The position numbers were made by a program, and so were the translations under genes. The notes beneath the pieces are model-generated. The model was not told the origin of the DNA and made no database searches. It saw nothing but the letters and a program-made list of their open reading frames with translations. Below are positions 20,085-29,222 of a DNA stretch of 64,000 nucleotides, piece after piece. This DNA is from an uncultured Pelagibacteraceae bacterium (GTDB lineage Bacteria > Pseudomonadota > Alphaproteobacteria > Pelagibacterales > Pelagibacteraceae): the NCBI GenBank assembly GCA_902524535.1, contig CABZDR010000001.1, positions 485,001-549,000 of the forward strand. Reading direction: 5' to 3'. The stretch's first letter is position 1. Each line of letters opens with the position of its first letter.

Positions 20085-20318
20085 TAATATTTAATAGCGT
20101 TCTTATTTATTTTTTATCTAAAAGACTGTAATTTAATGGCTTTGTGTTGAAATTAAAAAATACAATATCTACAATCTTGAACTTTATCTAAATATTTATG
20201 ATATTTAATTATTTTTTTTTGGATTTTCTATGGTAAATAATCTTTAAATGAAATTTACATATCGTCCAAAAATAAATAGTCTAACAGATTTTCAATAAAG
20301 TTTGTTTCAATAATATAA

Positions 20319-21224
20319 ATGAAAAATCCAATTATAAATGAATTAAAAAGATTGAGATTAATTAATAAATCAAATTTAATTACAATAAGCAATAAAACTA
20401 GAGATAGAAAAATAAAAGTTTTTAAGGATAAAAAAACCAAAATTATTTTTTTAGAAAAGTATCTTGCTACCAAGGAATATTACACTTCTTTAAGATATAA
20501 AGACTATGATAAAAAAAATATTGAGAGTTTAAAAAATAAAACAACAAAATTGGTCTCTTCTGGTAATATAAAATTACCAATTATAGAGGACGACTACAGA
20601 AGGGTTTTTCAATTTAGTAAAATTTTAAAGAATAAAGATATATTGGATTTTGGCTGTGAATGGGGAGGATTTTTAAAATGTTTAAAAAATTATAAATCAT
20701 TAAATGCTGTTGAAATAAGACCAGAATGCATAAACTATATCCAAGCAAATATAAAAAAGATAAATGTTTTTGAAAATATTAATTCTTTTAAAAAAAAATT
20801 TGACATAATTACTTTATTTCACGTTTTAGAGCATCTTCCATATCAAATAGAAACTTTAAAAGTTTTAAAATCAAAATTAAAAAATAAAGGAAAAATAATC
20901 ATCGAGGTTCCTCATGCTGAGGATTTTTTAATTTTACAAGATGAGTTAAAAGAATTTAAGAAATTTACTTTTTGGAGCGAACATTTAATTCTCCATACTT
21001 ATAGATCTCTGAAGACCATACTCACTAGATCTGGATTTAAAAATATAGATATTCAATATTATCAAAGATATAATTTTTCAAATCATCTAGGTTGGTTTTT
21101 AAAAAGAAAACCTGGTGGACATAACTTTTATAAAGAAATTGTAAGTGATAGATTAAATTCATCTTATTGTGAGAATTTAAAAAAATTACGTCAAACAGAT
21201 ACTTTAATCGCTATAGCAGAATAA
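20319..21224 (+). CDS. Class I SAM-dependent methyltransferase
   Basis: ILDFGCEWGGFLKCL, IITLFHVLEHL, GKIIIEVPHAEDF. Confidence 0.75.
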   Translation: MKNPIINELKRLRLINKSNLITISNKTRDRKIKVFKDKKTKIIFLEKYLATKEYYTSLRYKDYDKKNIESLKNKTTKLVSSGNIKLPIIEDDYRRVFQFSKILKNKDILDFGCEWGGFLKCLKNYKSLNAVEIRPECINYIQANIKKINVFENINSFKKKFDIITLFHVLEHLPYQIETLKVLKSKLKNKGKIIIEVPHAEDFLILQDELKEFKKFTFWSEHLILHTYRSLKTILTRSGFKNIDIQYYQRYNFSNHLGWFLKRKPGGHNFYKEIVSDRLNSSYCENLKKLRQTDTLIAIAE

Positions 21225-21360
21225 ATAAGGATTGCTGTCCTATGGATAATAGGAGAAATAGAGACAGACCGGAGCCTAGAGAGATAAAAATAAATTTATT
21301 TGCTTATTTGATAATTTTAAAACATAGTATACACATAATCATTAACTAATATGAGAAATA

Positions 21361-21445
21361 GACGAATGGTGTAACTGATAGACGTGCTGGACTTAGATCT
21401 GTCGCTAGAAATAGTGTGAGAGTTCAAGTCTCTCTTCACTCACTA
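21361..21445 (+). pseudogene. Degenerate tRNA-Leu(UAG)-like sequence
   Basis: Perfect T-arm GAGAG-TTCAAGT-CTCTC (21418-21434), 5-bp variable arm CGCTA-GAAA-TAGTG (21403-21416), anticodon-loop-like CTTAGAT with TAG at 21394-21396, 3' ...TTCACTC-A-CTA; anticodon and acceptor stems do not pair properly. Confidence 0.6.
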
Positions 21446-21473
21446 AATTGAGCAAGGAATTTAAAAAGAAGAA

Positions 21474-22148
21474 ATGAAAAAAATATTGTTTTTAGGAAGA
21501 AAACATTGCGAAAATACTTCAAGAATATTTAGATATTTAAAAAAGAAAACAAAAAATGTACAATTAATTTATTCTTATTTTCCTGGGGAGTCTTTAAATT
21601 TAAAAAAAATAGATAAAAATTATGACTACATATTTTGTTTTAGAAGTTTTTATATATTAAGAAAAAATATTCTCAAAAGAGCAAATTTTGCAGCTATAAA
21701 TTTTCATCCCGGTCCACCTGAATATAGAGGTATGGGTTGTGTTAATTATGCGTTATATGATGAAGTAAAGAAATATGGTTGTACAGCTCATATAATGAAT
21801 AAGCATATTGATCTAGGCACAATTGTAAATGTAAAAAGATTTGCAGTAAAAAAAAAAGATACCGTTAATTCTGTTTTAAAAACAACATATAAAAATATGG
21901 AAATTCAAGCTAAAAAAGTTATGAATTTATTGATAAAAGATCCAACGAATTTAAAAAAACTTATCAATAAATCAAAAAAAGAAAAATGGTCTAAAAAAAT
22001 TTACAAAAAAAACAATTTAGATAAATTTTATGAAATAAAAATAAATATTTCCAAGAAGGATATAATTAAAAAAATTAGAGCTACAAATACAGAAAAATTT
22101 AAACCTTATTTACTAATTCATAATTACAAATTTATTTACAGTGAATAA
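21474..22148 (+). CDS. Formyltransferase-family protein (Fmt/ArnA-like fold)
   Basis: AAINFHPGPPEYRGMGCVNYALYD...YGCTAHIMNKHIDLGTIV. Confidence 0.8.
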   Translation: MKKILFLGRKHCENTSRIFRYLKKKTKNVQLIYSYFPGESLNLKKIDKNYDYIFCFRSFYILRKNILKRANFAAINFHPGPPEYRGMGCVNYALYDEVKKYGCTAHIMNKHIDLGTIVNVKRFAVKKKDTVNSVLKTTYKNMEIQAKKVMNLLIKDPTNLKKLINKSKKEKWSKKIYKKNNLDKFYEIKINISKKDIIKKIRATNTEKFKPYLLIHNYKFIYSE

Positions 22149-22155
22149 TTAAATT

Positions 22156-23193
22156 ATGAAAGTTAACAAATTTTACAAAAATCTGAAAAAAACGTACATT
22201 ATTGCCGAAATTGGAGTAAACCATAATAACCGTTTATCTTTAGCTAAGAGATTAATAAAAGAGGCAAAAATCGCTGGTGCAGATGCAGTAAAATTCCAAA
22301 CCTTTTCCGCAGATAGACTTGTTATCCCAGGAACGCGGAAGGTCAAGTATCAAAAAAAAAATTATCATGATAAAGAAACTCATCATGAAATGATAAAGAA
22401 ATTAGAATTGAGTTTTAAATATCATAAGATCTTATTTGATTATTGTAAAAAAATTAAAATTGAATTTATTTCAACACCTTATGATGAAGAAAGCGCTAAG
22501 TTCTTGACTAAACTAGGTGTCAAAATATTCAAGACGGCATCTGCTAATTTAACAGATTATGAGTTGCACAAATATTTAGCAACTACTAGAAAACCAGTTA
22601 TAATTTCAACAGGTATGGCTACTATAAAAGAAATTAGCTCAACTTTAAAAATCTATAAAAACAAAGGTAACATTGCTTTGTTGCATTGCGTTTCAAACTA
22701 TCCATGTTCTTTAACGTCATTAAATTTAAATTCACTTAAACTTTTAAAAAAATATTTTAAATGTACAATAGGTTACTCTGATCATAGCAGGGGTAATCTT
22801 GCATCATGTATATCGGTAGCTCTTGGCTCCATGATAATAGAAAAGCATTTCACACTTAATAAAAATATGAGTGGACCAGATCACAAAGCTTCGTGTACTC
22901 CTAGTGAACTTAAAAATATGATTTACGAGATAAGGAAAACAGAATTAATTCTTGGAAAAGAAAAAAAAGAAAAACAAAGAGAAGAAAAAGAAATGTCAAA
23001 AATTTCAAAAAAGAGCTTATTTTATAGTATGAATTTAAAAAAAAATTCTTTATTAAAAAAAAATAGTCTTATTGCTTTAAGACCTGGATATGGCGTATCG
23101 CCAATGAATATTCCAAGAATATTAGGAAAAAGAATTAATCTTGACGTAAAAATAAAAGAACCATTTAAATTTAAGCATATAGGTAAAAAATAA
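22156..23193 (+). CDS. N-acetylneuraminate-type (nonulosonate) synthase, NeuB family
   Basis: YIIAEIGVNHNN, DAVKFQTF, STPYDEESAKFL, IISTGMAT, LHCVSNYP, GYSDHS, IEKHFTL, GPDH; C-terminal SAF-like region. Confidence 0.9.
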   Translation: MKVNKFYKNLKKTYIIAEIGVNHNNRLSLAKRLIKEAKIAGADAVKFQTFSADRLVIPGTRKVKYQKKNYHDKETHHEMIKKLELSFKYHKILFDYCKKIKIEFISTPYDEESAKFLTKLGVKIFKTASANLTDYELHKYLATTRKPVIISTGMATIKEISSTLKIYKNKGNIALLHCVSNYPCSLTSLNLNSLKLLKKYFKCTIGYSDHSRGNLASCISVALGSMIIEKHFTLNKNMSGPDHKASCTPSELKNMIYEIRKTELILGKEKKEKQREEKEMSKISKKSLFYSMNLKKNSLLKKNSLIALRPGYGVSPMNIPRILGKRINLDVKIKEPFKFKHIGKK

Positions 23194-24056
23194 TGAATAA
23201 TTTTAAAAATGTATATGTTTCGACAGGATATTTCAAAAATTTAAATGGTACGCAAATGATTAAAAAATTTAGTTCCAATGGTATTTTTCAGTTAGAATTA
23301 TCAGGAGGTAAATTTTCTAAAAATATTGAATCAAATTTAATCAAACTAAGTAAAAAATATGACTTGAGAATTCATAATTACTTTCCACCACATGACAAAG
23401 GGTTTGTGATTAACCTTGCCAGCACAAATAAAAATGTTTTAAACAAAAGTATCAAACATGTAATAAGTGCAATAAATCTAGCTAAAAAAATGAAAAGTAA
23501 ATTTTATAGTTTTCATGCTGGATTCAGAATCGATCCAAATTTGAAATATTTGGGAAAAGAATTTTTAAAAACTAAATTAACCAAAAGATCTACAGCTTTA
23601 AAAAGGTTTAAAAAAAATGTTATTTTTTTGGAAAAAATTGCAAAAAAAAAAGGTATACAACTTTTTATTGAAAACAATGTGATTACAAAAAAAAATATTG
23701 AAAAATTTAATACAAATCCTCTTTTACTAACTAATCCAAAAGAAATTGTAGATTTTTTCAAAGATATGCCCAAAAGTGTTGGATTGCTTTTAGATGTAGG
23801 TCATTTAAAAGTTAGCTCATTAACAGAAGGCTTTTCTTTATCTGTTTCTATGAAAAAACTAAACAAATATATTAAAGGCTATCATCTTAGTGATAATAAT
23901 GGCCTAACTGATAGTAATGATAGTTTTTCATCCAAATCTTGGTTTTTTCAATATCTTAAAAAAGATCTAAATTATTATACAATTGAAGTTTATAATAAAT
24001 CATTTAAGGAATTAAAAAGGCAAAAAAAAATTATTGAAGATAATTTAAAAAATTAA
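23193..24056 (+). CDS. Sugar phosphate isomerase/epimerase-like TIM-barrel protein (xylose isomerase-like)
   Basis: FYSFHAGF, LFIENNV, VGLLLDVGHLKVS, GYHLSDNNG. Confidence 0.7.
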   Translation: MNNFKNVYVSTGYFKNLNGTQMIKKFSSNGIFQLELSGGKFSKNIESNLIKLSKKYDLRIHNYFPPHDKGFVINLASTNKNVLNKSIKHVISAINLAKKMKSKFYSFHAGFRIDPNLKYLGKEFLKTKLTKRSTALKRFKKNVIFLEKIAKKKGIQLFIENNVITKKNIEKFNTNPLLLTNPKEIVDFFKDMPKSVGLLLDVGHLKVSSLTEGFSLSVSMKKLNKYIKGYHLSDNNGLTDSNDSFSSKSWFFQYLKKDLNYYTIEVYNKSFKELKRQKKIIEDNLKN

Positions 24057-24062
24057 TTTTCT

Positions 24063-25529
24063 ATGCAACCAAAAAATTACTCAATTCCTGAATTAAATAA
24101 ATTTATTGTACCTGAAACCTGTAAACTAAAAAATTGCCTAAAGACATTAGATAAAAATGCAAACGGTTTAGTTTTTGTATGTAATAAAAAAAAGAAATTG
24201 ATTGGCGTAATTACTGATGGTGACATTAGAAGATACTTAATTAGAAAACCTAATCTAAATTCTTTTGTAACAGAAGTAATGAAGAAAAATTTAGTTTCTT
24301 TACCTGTCAACTCAAAACCAGAAAAAATTCGAGAAAAATTTAGTTCTGAAATTAAATTCATACCTCTAGTTGATAGCAACAATAGAATAGTTGACATGGC
24401 TAGTATTTACCGATTTAGCTTACTTCCTTTGTATGAGCCATATTTGAAAGGTAATGAACGAAAATATATTAACAGATGTATTGATTCTGGTTGGATTTCA
24501 AAAGGTGAATACGTCAAAAAATTTGAAGAGGCTTTTGGCAGAAAAATTGGTGCTAACAACACAATTTCAGTCACAAATGGTACCACAGCTATACAGCTTG
24601 CACTTGTAACATTGGGAGTTGGTCAAGGAGATGAAGTTATTGTTCCTAGTCTTACTTTTGCTGCAGTTTACAACGCCGTCATATTTAGTGGAGCTAAACC
24701 AGTTATGGTAGATATTAATTTGGAAACCTTAGGCTTAAATCATAAATTAATAGAAAAAAAAATAAGTAAAAAAACTAAGGCTATTATACCAGTTCATTTG
24801 TATGGTTGTCCTGTTGATATAGAAAATATTTGTAAGATAGCAAAAAAATTTAATCTTTTTGTAATAGAAGATTGTGCCGAGGCGCTTGGGAGCTATTACA
24901 AGAAAAGACATGTGGGAATTTTTGGTGATGCTGGCACATTTAGCTTTTATGGAAATAAAACGATTTCAACAGGAGAAGGTGGTATGGTTGTGTTTAAATC
25001 AAAAAAAAATTTTAATAAAGCTATGCTTATTAAAAATAATGGTATGTCCGACAAAAAAGCATATTGGCATGAAGATTACGGATTAAACTTTAAGATGACA
25101 AATGTACAGGCAGGTATAGGTTTGGCGCAAGTAGAACAATTTTCTAAAATTCTTAATAAAAAAAAACAAATTTCCAATTATTATATTAAAAAGCTTTCAA
25201 AACTTAAGACTGTTCAATTGGTAAAAACACCAAAAGAATGTGTAAATTCTTATTGGTTATTTACAATAATTTTGAATGATCAATCAAAAATTTCTAGAGA
25301 CAAATTAATAAAAAAATTTTTGCTTAACGGAATAGAAGCCAAAAGGGTTTTTTTTTCAGCCGATGAAATGCATGTATATAGAAAATATATAACTAGAAAA
25401 GAAATTTTTCCTAATTCTAAGCTAGTGTCTGCCAATGCTTTGTGTCTGCCCAGTTTTGTTAGTTTAAAAAAACCTTCTTTGGATAGGATTATATCTATAA
25501 TAGAAAGAGAAACTTTGCAGAAAGTATGA
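24063..25529 (+). CDS. CBS-domain pair fused to DegT/DnrJ/EryC1/StrS-family PLP aminotransferase
   Basis: N-term LIGVITDGDIRRYL plus second CBS-like repeat; then NGTTAIQLALVTLGVGQGDEVIVPSLTF, EDCAEALGS, TFSFYGNKTISTGEGG. Confidence 0.85.
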   Translation: MQPKNYSIPELNKFIVPETCKLKNCLKTLDKNANGLVFVCNKKKKLIGVITDGDIRRYLIRKPNLNSFVTEVMKKNLVSLPVNSKPEKIREKFSSEIKFIPLVDSNNRIVDMASIYRFSLLPLYEPYLKGNERKYINRCIDSGWISKGEYVKKFEEAFGRKIGANNTISVTNGTTAIQLALVTLGVGQGDEVIVPSLTFAAVYNAVIFSGAKPVMVDINLETLGLNHKLIEKKISKKTKAIIPVHLYGCPVDIENICKIAKKFNLFVIEDCAEALGSYYKKRHVGIFGDAGTFSFYGNKTISTGEGGMVVFKSKKNFNKAMLIKNNGMSDKKAYWHEDYGLNFKMTNVQAGIGLAQVEQFSKILNKKKQISNYYIKKLSKLKTVQLVKTPKECVNSYWLFTIILNDQSKISRDKLIKKFLLNGIEAKRVFFSADEMHVYRKYITRKEIFPNSKLVSANALCLPSFVSLKKPSLDRIISIIERETLQKV

Positions 25530-26254
25530 ATAATATTTTGTGCACAATATGTATGAGAGGCGGATCGCAGGGAGTAAAGAGCAAGAATATCAGATCGATT
25601 AATGGAAAACCGCTGATGTATTTTACAATAAAGCAAGCTATAAAATCAGGAATTTTTAACCACATAGTCATATCCACTGACTCAAAAAAAATATTGAATT
25701 GCGCTAAATCTTATGGTGCAGAAGGTTGGTTCATGCGCCCAAAGAGATTTTCAGATAATTACAGCTCAAAAATACCAGCAATTAGACATGCTTTGATAAA
25801 ATCTGAAGAACGTTACAACAAGAAATTTGATTTAATAGTAGATTTGGATGTTACTTCTCCATTAAGAAAAGTTGAAGATATAATTAATGCATATAAATTT
25901 TTTACAAAAAAAAAAGCGGATGTTTTGATAACAGGAACTAAGTCAAGAAGGAATCCCTATTTTAATATGGTTGAAATAGTAAAAAACAGAGTAAGAAAAG
26001 TTAAAATCGCAAAAAAAAAAATTTACAGAAGACAAGATGCACCCCAGACTTTTGATATGAATGCATCTATTTACATATGGAATAGAAAAACTTTAATTAA
26101 TTCTACTAATGAAATTAGGTCTTTAGAAAAAAATACAAAAAGTAAAACAATTTTTTATGAAATGCCTGAGGATAGATCATTAGATATTGATAGCGAGCTT
26201 GATTTTAAATTGGTAGAATTTTTACTAAAAAGTAGAAATAAAAAGATTATATAA
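25526..26254 (+). CDS. Acylneuraminate cytidylyltransferase (second copy)
   Basis: CTICMRGGSQGVKSKNIRSINGKPL, DLDVTSPLR, DRSLDIDSELDF. Confidence 0.85.
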   Translation: MNNILCTICMRGGSQGVKSKNIRSINGKPLMYFTIKQAIKSGIFNHIVISTDSKKILNCAKSYGAEGWFMRPKRFSDNYSSKIPAIRHALIKSEERYNKKFDLIVDLDVTSPLRKVEDIINAYKFFTKKKADVLITGTKSRRNPYFNMVEIVKNRVRKVKIAKKKIYRRQDAPQTFDMNASIYIWNRKTLINSTNEIRSLEKNTKSKTIFYEMPEDRSLDIDSELDFKLVEFLLKSRNKKII

Positions 26255-26263
26255 ATAAAAAAG

Positions 26264-27025
26264 ATGATTAAAAATTTTTTTTTAAAAAGTGGATTTTTGA
26301 GAAGTCTTTATTGTTATATAAGATTTATATACTTTTTTTATTTACTTAAAAGGTATTCATTTTTTTATGAGGATAAATTAGAAAAATTAAATTCCTTAGA
26401 TCCTAATCTTTTAGGTTACGATGGAAGTGAAAATATTGATACAAAAACATATTTAAGTAGAATGCAAGCTTATGAAAAACAATCATTAATCGATGCTGCT
26501 AGCATAAAAAATTTTAAATTTTTGTTCTCTGGGGATAGAACTTCTTTATTAATCAACCCTTTAATGTCTTGTAGATTCATTGATAAAAAAAATGCAAAAG
26601 TTTTATCAGTTGGACCTAGAACAGAGGGAGAAATATATAATCTAATTTGCAAAGGTTTCTCTCTCAAGAATATTACAGCGATAGACCTGCAAACTTATTC
26701 TCCTTTAATTAAGTTAGGTGATATTCACAATCTTGAGTTGCCAGATGATTATTTTGACATCATAATTTGTGGTTGGACTATAGCCTACTCATATAATAGA
26801 GCAAAAGCTGCCTCTGAATTAATAAGAGTTGCTAAAAATAATAGTTTATTATCAATATCAGGCACTTATAAAGAAAAAGAAAAAATCTCAATTACTATTG
26901 AGGAATTAAGTGATTTATTTAAAGATAATATTAAAAAAATACTATTTAATTTAGATCATAAAGATTTTTCAGATGGGGATAAAAGAAAACATGTTATTTT
27001 AACTGCTTCACTTAAAAAGTCTTAG
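26264..27025 (+). CDS. Class I SAM-dependent methyltransferase-like protein
   Basis: KVLSVGPRTEGEIYNLI...ITAIDLQTYSPLIKLGDIHNLELPDDYFDIIICGWTIAYS. Confidence 0.6.
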   Translation: MIKNFFLKSGFLRSLYCYIRFIYFFYLLKRYSFFYEDKLEKLNSLDPNLLGYDGSENIDTKTYLSRMQAYEKQSLIDAASIKNFKFLFSGDRTSLLINPLMSCRFIDKKNAKVLSVGPRTEGEIYNLICKGFSLKNITAIDLQTYSPLIKLGDIHNLELPDDYFDIIICGWTIAYSYNRAKAASELIRVAKNNSLLSISGTYKEKEKISITIEELSDLFKDNIKKILFNLDHKDFSDGDKRKHVILTASLKKS

Positions 27026-27048
27026 TAAATATTATATTACTATTTTCT

Positions 27049-28047
27049 ATGAAATACTTGATCTTTATATTTAAACACAGATTTAGAAGAAATTCTTTAA
27101 ACAATATACTAAAGTGTAAAAAAATTAATCAAACTCACGTCATAGATCTTTCAGGACCTTTACTTTGTTTTTTTGGTAAGCTTTTGTATTTTTTTATAAG
27201 AAGTAAAAAAGTAGTCTTTATTTCTTGTGATGGTTTAGATTTTCTAAAAAGAGAAACAAATGGTATTAACTTTTGGTTAGGAGGAACCTCAGAAAAGATT
27301 CAAGAAAAGTATAGAAAATTTAAAAATAATTTCGTGATGGGGAGCACTGTATTCACTGACGATACAAAGATATTAACATTTTATCCAATATTAATTAAGA
27401 AAAGCAAATTAAATTTTGATTTTAAATTCGTTTATATTTCAGAAAATAAAGAAATTACTAATAACAAATCAATTAAAATCTGGGAAGAATATAAAAATAC
27501 AATTTTAGATAATTTGGATTTAATTGATAAAAAACATTTTTGGAAAGATATAGTAGATGAGAAAAAAGAACCTGTTCAAAAAATATACATAGATATAAAA
27601 TCCTTAATAAGGTTAGAACTTGTAAATGAGTTGATAAAGATTTTAGATGATAGACTCATTTTAATTGGATCTAATTGGAAAAGCATCTATTCTAAAGCAC
27701 TTTCAAGCAACTACTCAAATGAATATATAGAAAATGTTTATAGAGGAAATATATGCGTGGATTTTGGTAGTAAAAATAGTGATAAATGTATTTATCCTAG
27801 AACTTCGAAAATTATCGAGAGTGGAGGGCTATTATTTCAGTCTATACATTCAGACAGTAAAGATATTTTTAAAGGTTTGTTTGATAAAACCTGTTTTACA
27901 TCTATAGAGGATATGAAAAAAAAAATTTTTTTCTTTATAAAAAATTCTAATCAAACAAATGAACTTTTGATTAAACAGCAAAATAATTTTGAAAATGAAG
28001 AATTGAATTATAAAACTTTAAAAAAAATTGAAACCTTCATTAATTGA
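27049..28047 (+). CDS. Hypothetical protein, possibly glycosyltransferase-like
   Basis: ORF in an operon of glycan genes; weak GT-B-like C-terminus (GNICVDFGSKNSDKCIYPRTSKIIESGGLLFQ). Confidence 0.4.
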   Translation: MKYLIFIFKHRFRRNSLNNILKCKKINQTHVIDLSGPLLCFFGKLLYFFIRSKKVVFISCDGLDFLKRETNGINFWLGGTSEKIQEKYRKFKNNFVMGSTVFTDDTKILTFYPILIKKSKLNFDFKFVYISENKEITNNKSIKIWEEYKNTILDNLDLIDKKHFWKDIVDEKKEPVQKIYIDIKSLIRLELVNELIKILDDRLILIGSNWKSIYSKALSSNYSNEYIENVYRGNICVDFGSKNSDKCIYPRTSKIIESGGLLFQSIHSDSKDIFKGLFDKTCFTSIEDMKKKIFFFIKNSNQTNELLIKQQNNFENEELNYKTLKKIETFIN

Positions 28048-29222
28048 TGAAAAAAATATTTTTAGATTTAGGAAGACAGCCATTAGCAAATAATTTTAGT
28101 AAAAATTACACTCCTCCGCTTTTTAGGCTTAAACTCAAATTTGATACTAATTCAAAATTAGTGATGATAAATAAGCATATGAAAAAAGAGAAAATGTTTA
28201 ATAAATCTTATCCATATAGATCTTCAAAATCAAAATTAGTAAAAAAATTATTTAAAGAATTATCTAAAAAAATTAAAAAAAAATTAAAACCTGAAAATAT
28301 TTTGGAGATAGGTAGTAACGATGGAACATTTGCATCAAATTTTGATAAAAAAAAAATTACATGTATAGAACCTTGTGGTGATGTTGCTATTGAAGCAAAA
28401 AAAAAAGGTTTAAAAGTATATGTTAAATATTTTGATGATTTGTTAGTAAAAAAGCTGCTCAAGGATCATAAAAAATTTGATACGATATATTCAGCCAATA
28501 CTATAACTCATATTTCAGATTATGACTCTGTTTTTTTTAATTTATCGAAAATTCTAAGTGATAATGGTACGCTTATAATTGAGGAGCCTTCTTTATTGGA
28601 AACAATAAAAAAAAATTCATATGATCAGTTTTACAATGAGCATATTTATGTTTTTTCAACTATAGCGTTACAAAATATTTTGAGGAAAAATAGTTTAGAA
28701 ATCTATGATGTAGAAAATATTAACGTGCATGGTGGATCCAACCGTTATTATATTAAGAAAAAAAAAAATAAAAAGATTAAATTCTCAAATAAATATAAAA
28801 AGAATTTAAAATTAGAAAAAAAATACGGTCTTCACAAATTCTCATGTTTTAAAAATTTTTCAAAAAAGGTCCAAAATTCAAAAAAAAATTTAATAAAATT
28901 ACTAAAAAATATTAAAAAAAACAATAAAACGATCATTGGATATGGCGCATCCGCAAAAGCTGTGACAATATTGAATTATTGTAATTTAAAAGAGAATTAT
29001 TTTGACTTCTTTTATGACACAACAAAACAAAAAATAGGAAAATTTTTACCAGGTACTAAAATCAAAGTTCTAAAATACAAAAAACTAAAAAACACCAGGA
29101 CATATGTTTTTTTAGGGGCATGGAATTTTTATAAAGAAATAATAAAAAAAGAAAATTATTTTTACGCAAACTCTGGAAAATTCATTACTCACATACCACA
29201 TCCAAGAATTATAGAGAAATGA
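28044..29222 (+). CDS. Sugar C-methyltransferase-like SAM methyltransferase
   Basis: ILEIGSNDGTFASNF, IIEEPSLLE, QFYNEHIYVFS, GGSNRYYI, IIGYGASAKAVTILNY; N-terminal Zn-binding cysteines not seen. Confidence 0.75.
   Translation: MMKKIFLDLGRQPLANNFSKNYTPPLFRLKLKFDTNSKLVMINKHMKKEKMFNKSYPYRSSKSKLVKKLFKELSKKIKKKLKPENILEIGSNDGTFASNFDKKKITCIEPCGDVAIEAKKKGLKVYVKYFDDLLVKKLLKDHKKFDTIYSANTITHISDYDSVFFNLSKILSDNGTLIIEEPSLLETIKKNSYDQFYNEHIYVFSTIALQNILRKNSLEIYDVENINVHGGSNRYYIKKKKNKKIKFSNKYKKNLKLEKKYGLHKFSCFKNFSKKVQNSKKNLIKLLKNIKKNNKTIIGYGASAKAVTILNYCNLKENYFDFFYDTTKQKIGKFLPGTKIKVLKYKKLKNTRTYVFLGAWNFYKEIIKKENYFYANSGKFITHIPHPRIIEK

Noticed and set aside
21361-21445. Functional tRNA-Leu
   Set aside because: Acceptor and anticodon stems fail to pair by manual inspection; reported as a pseudogene or relic instead.
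24077-24397. Minus-strand 106-aa ORF
   Set aside because: Antisense to the CBS region of the aminotransferase fusion; no recognisable domain.
24874-25086. Plus-strand 70-aa ORF
   Set aside because: Alternate frame inside the DegT aminotransferase.
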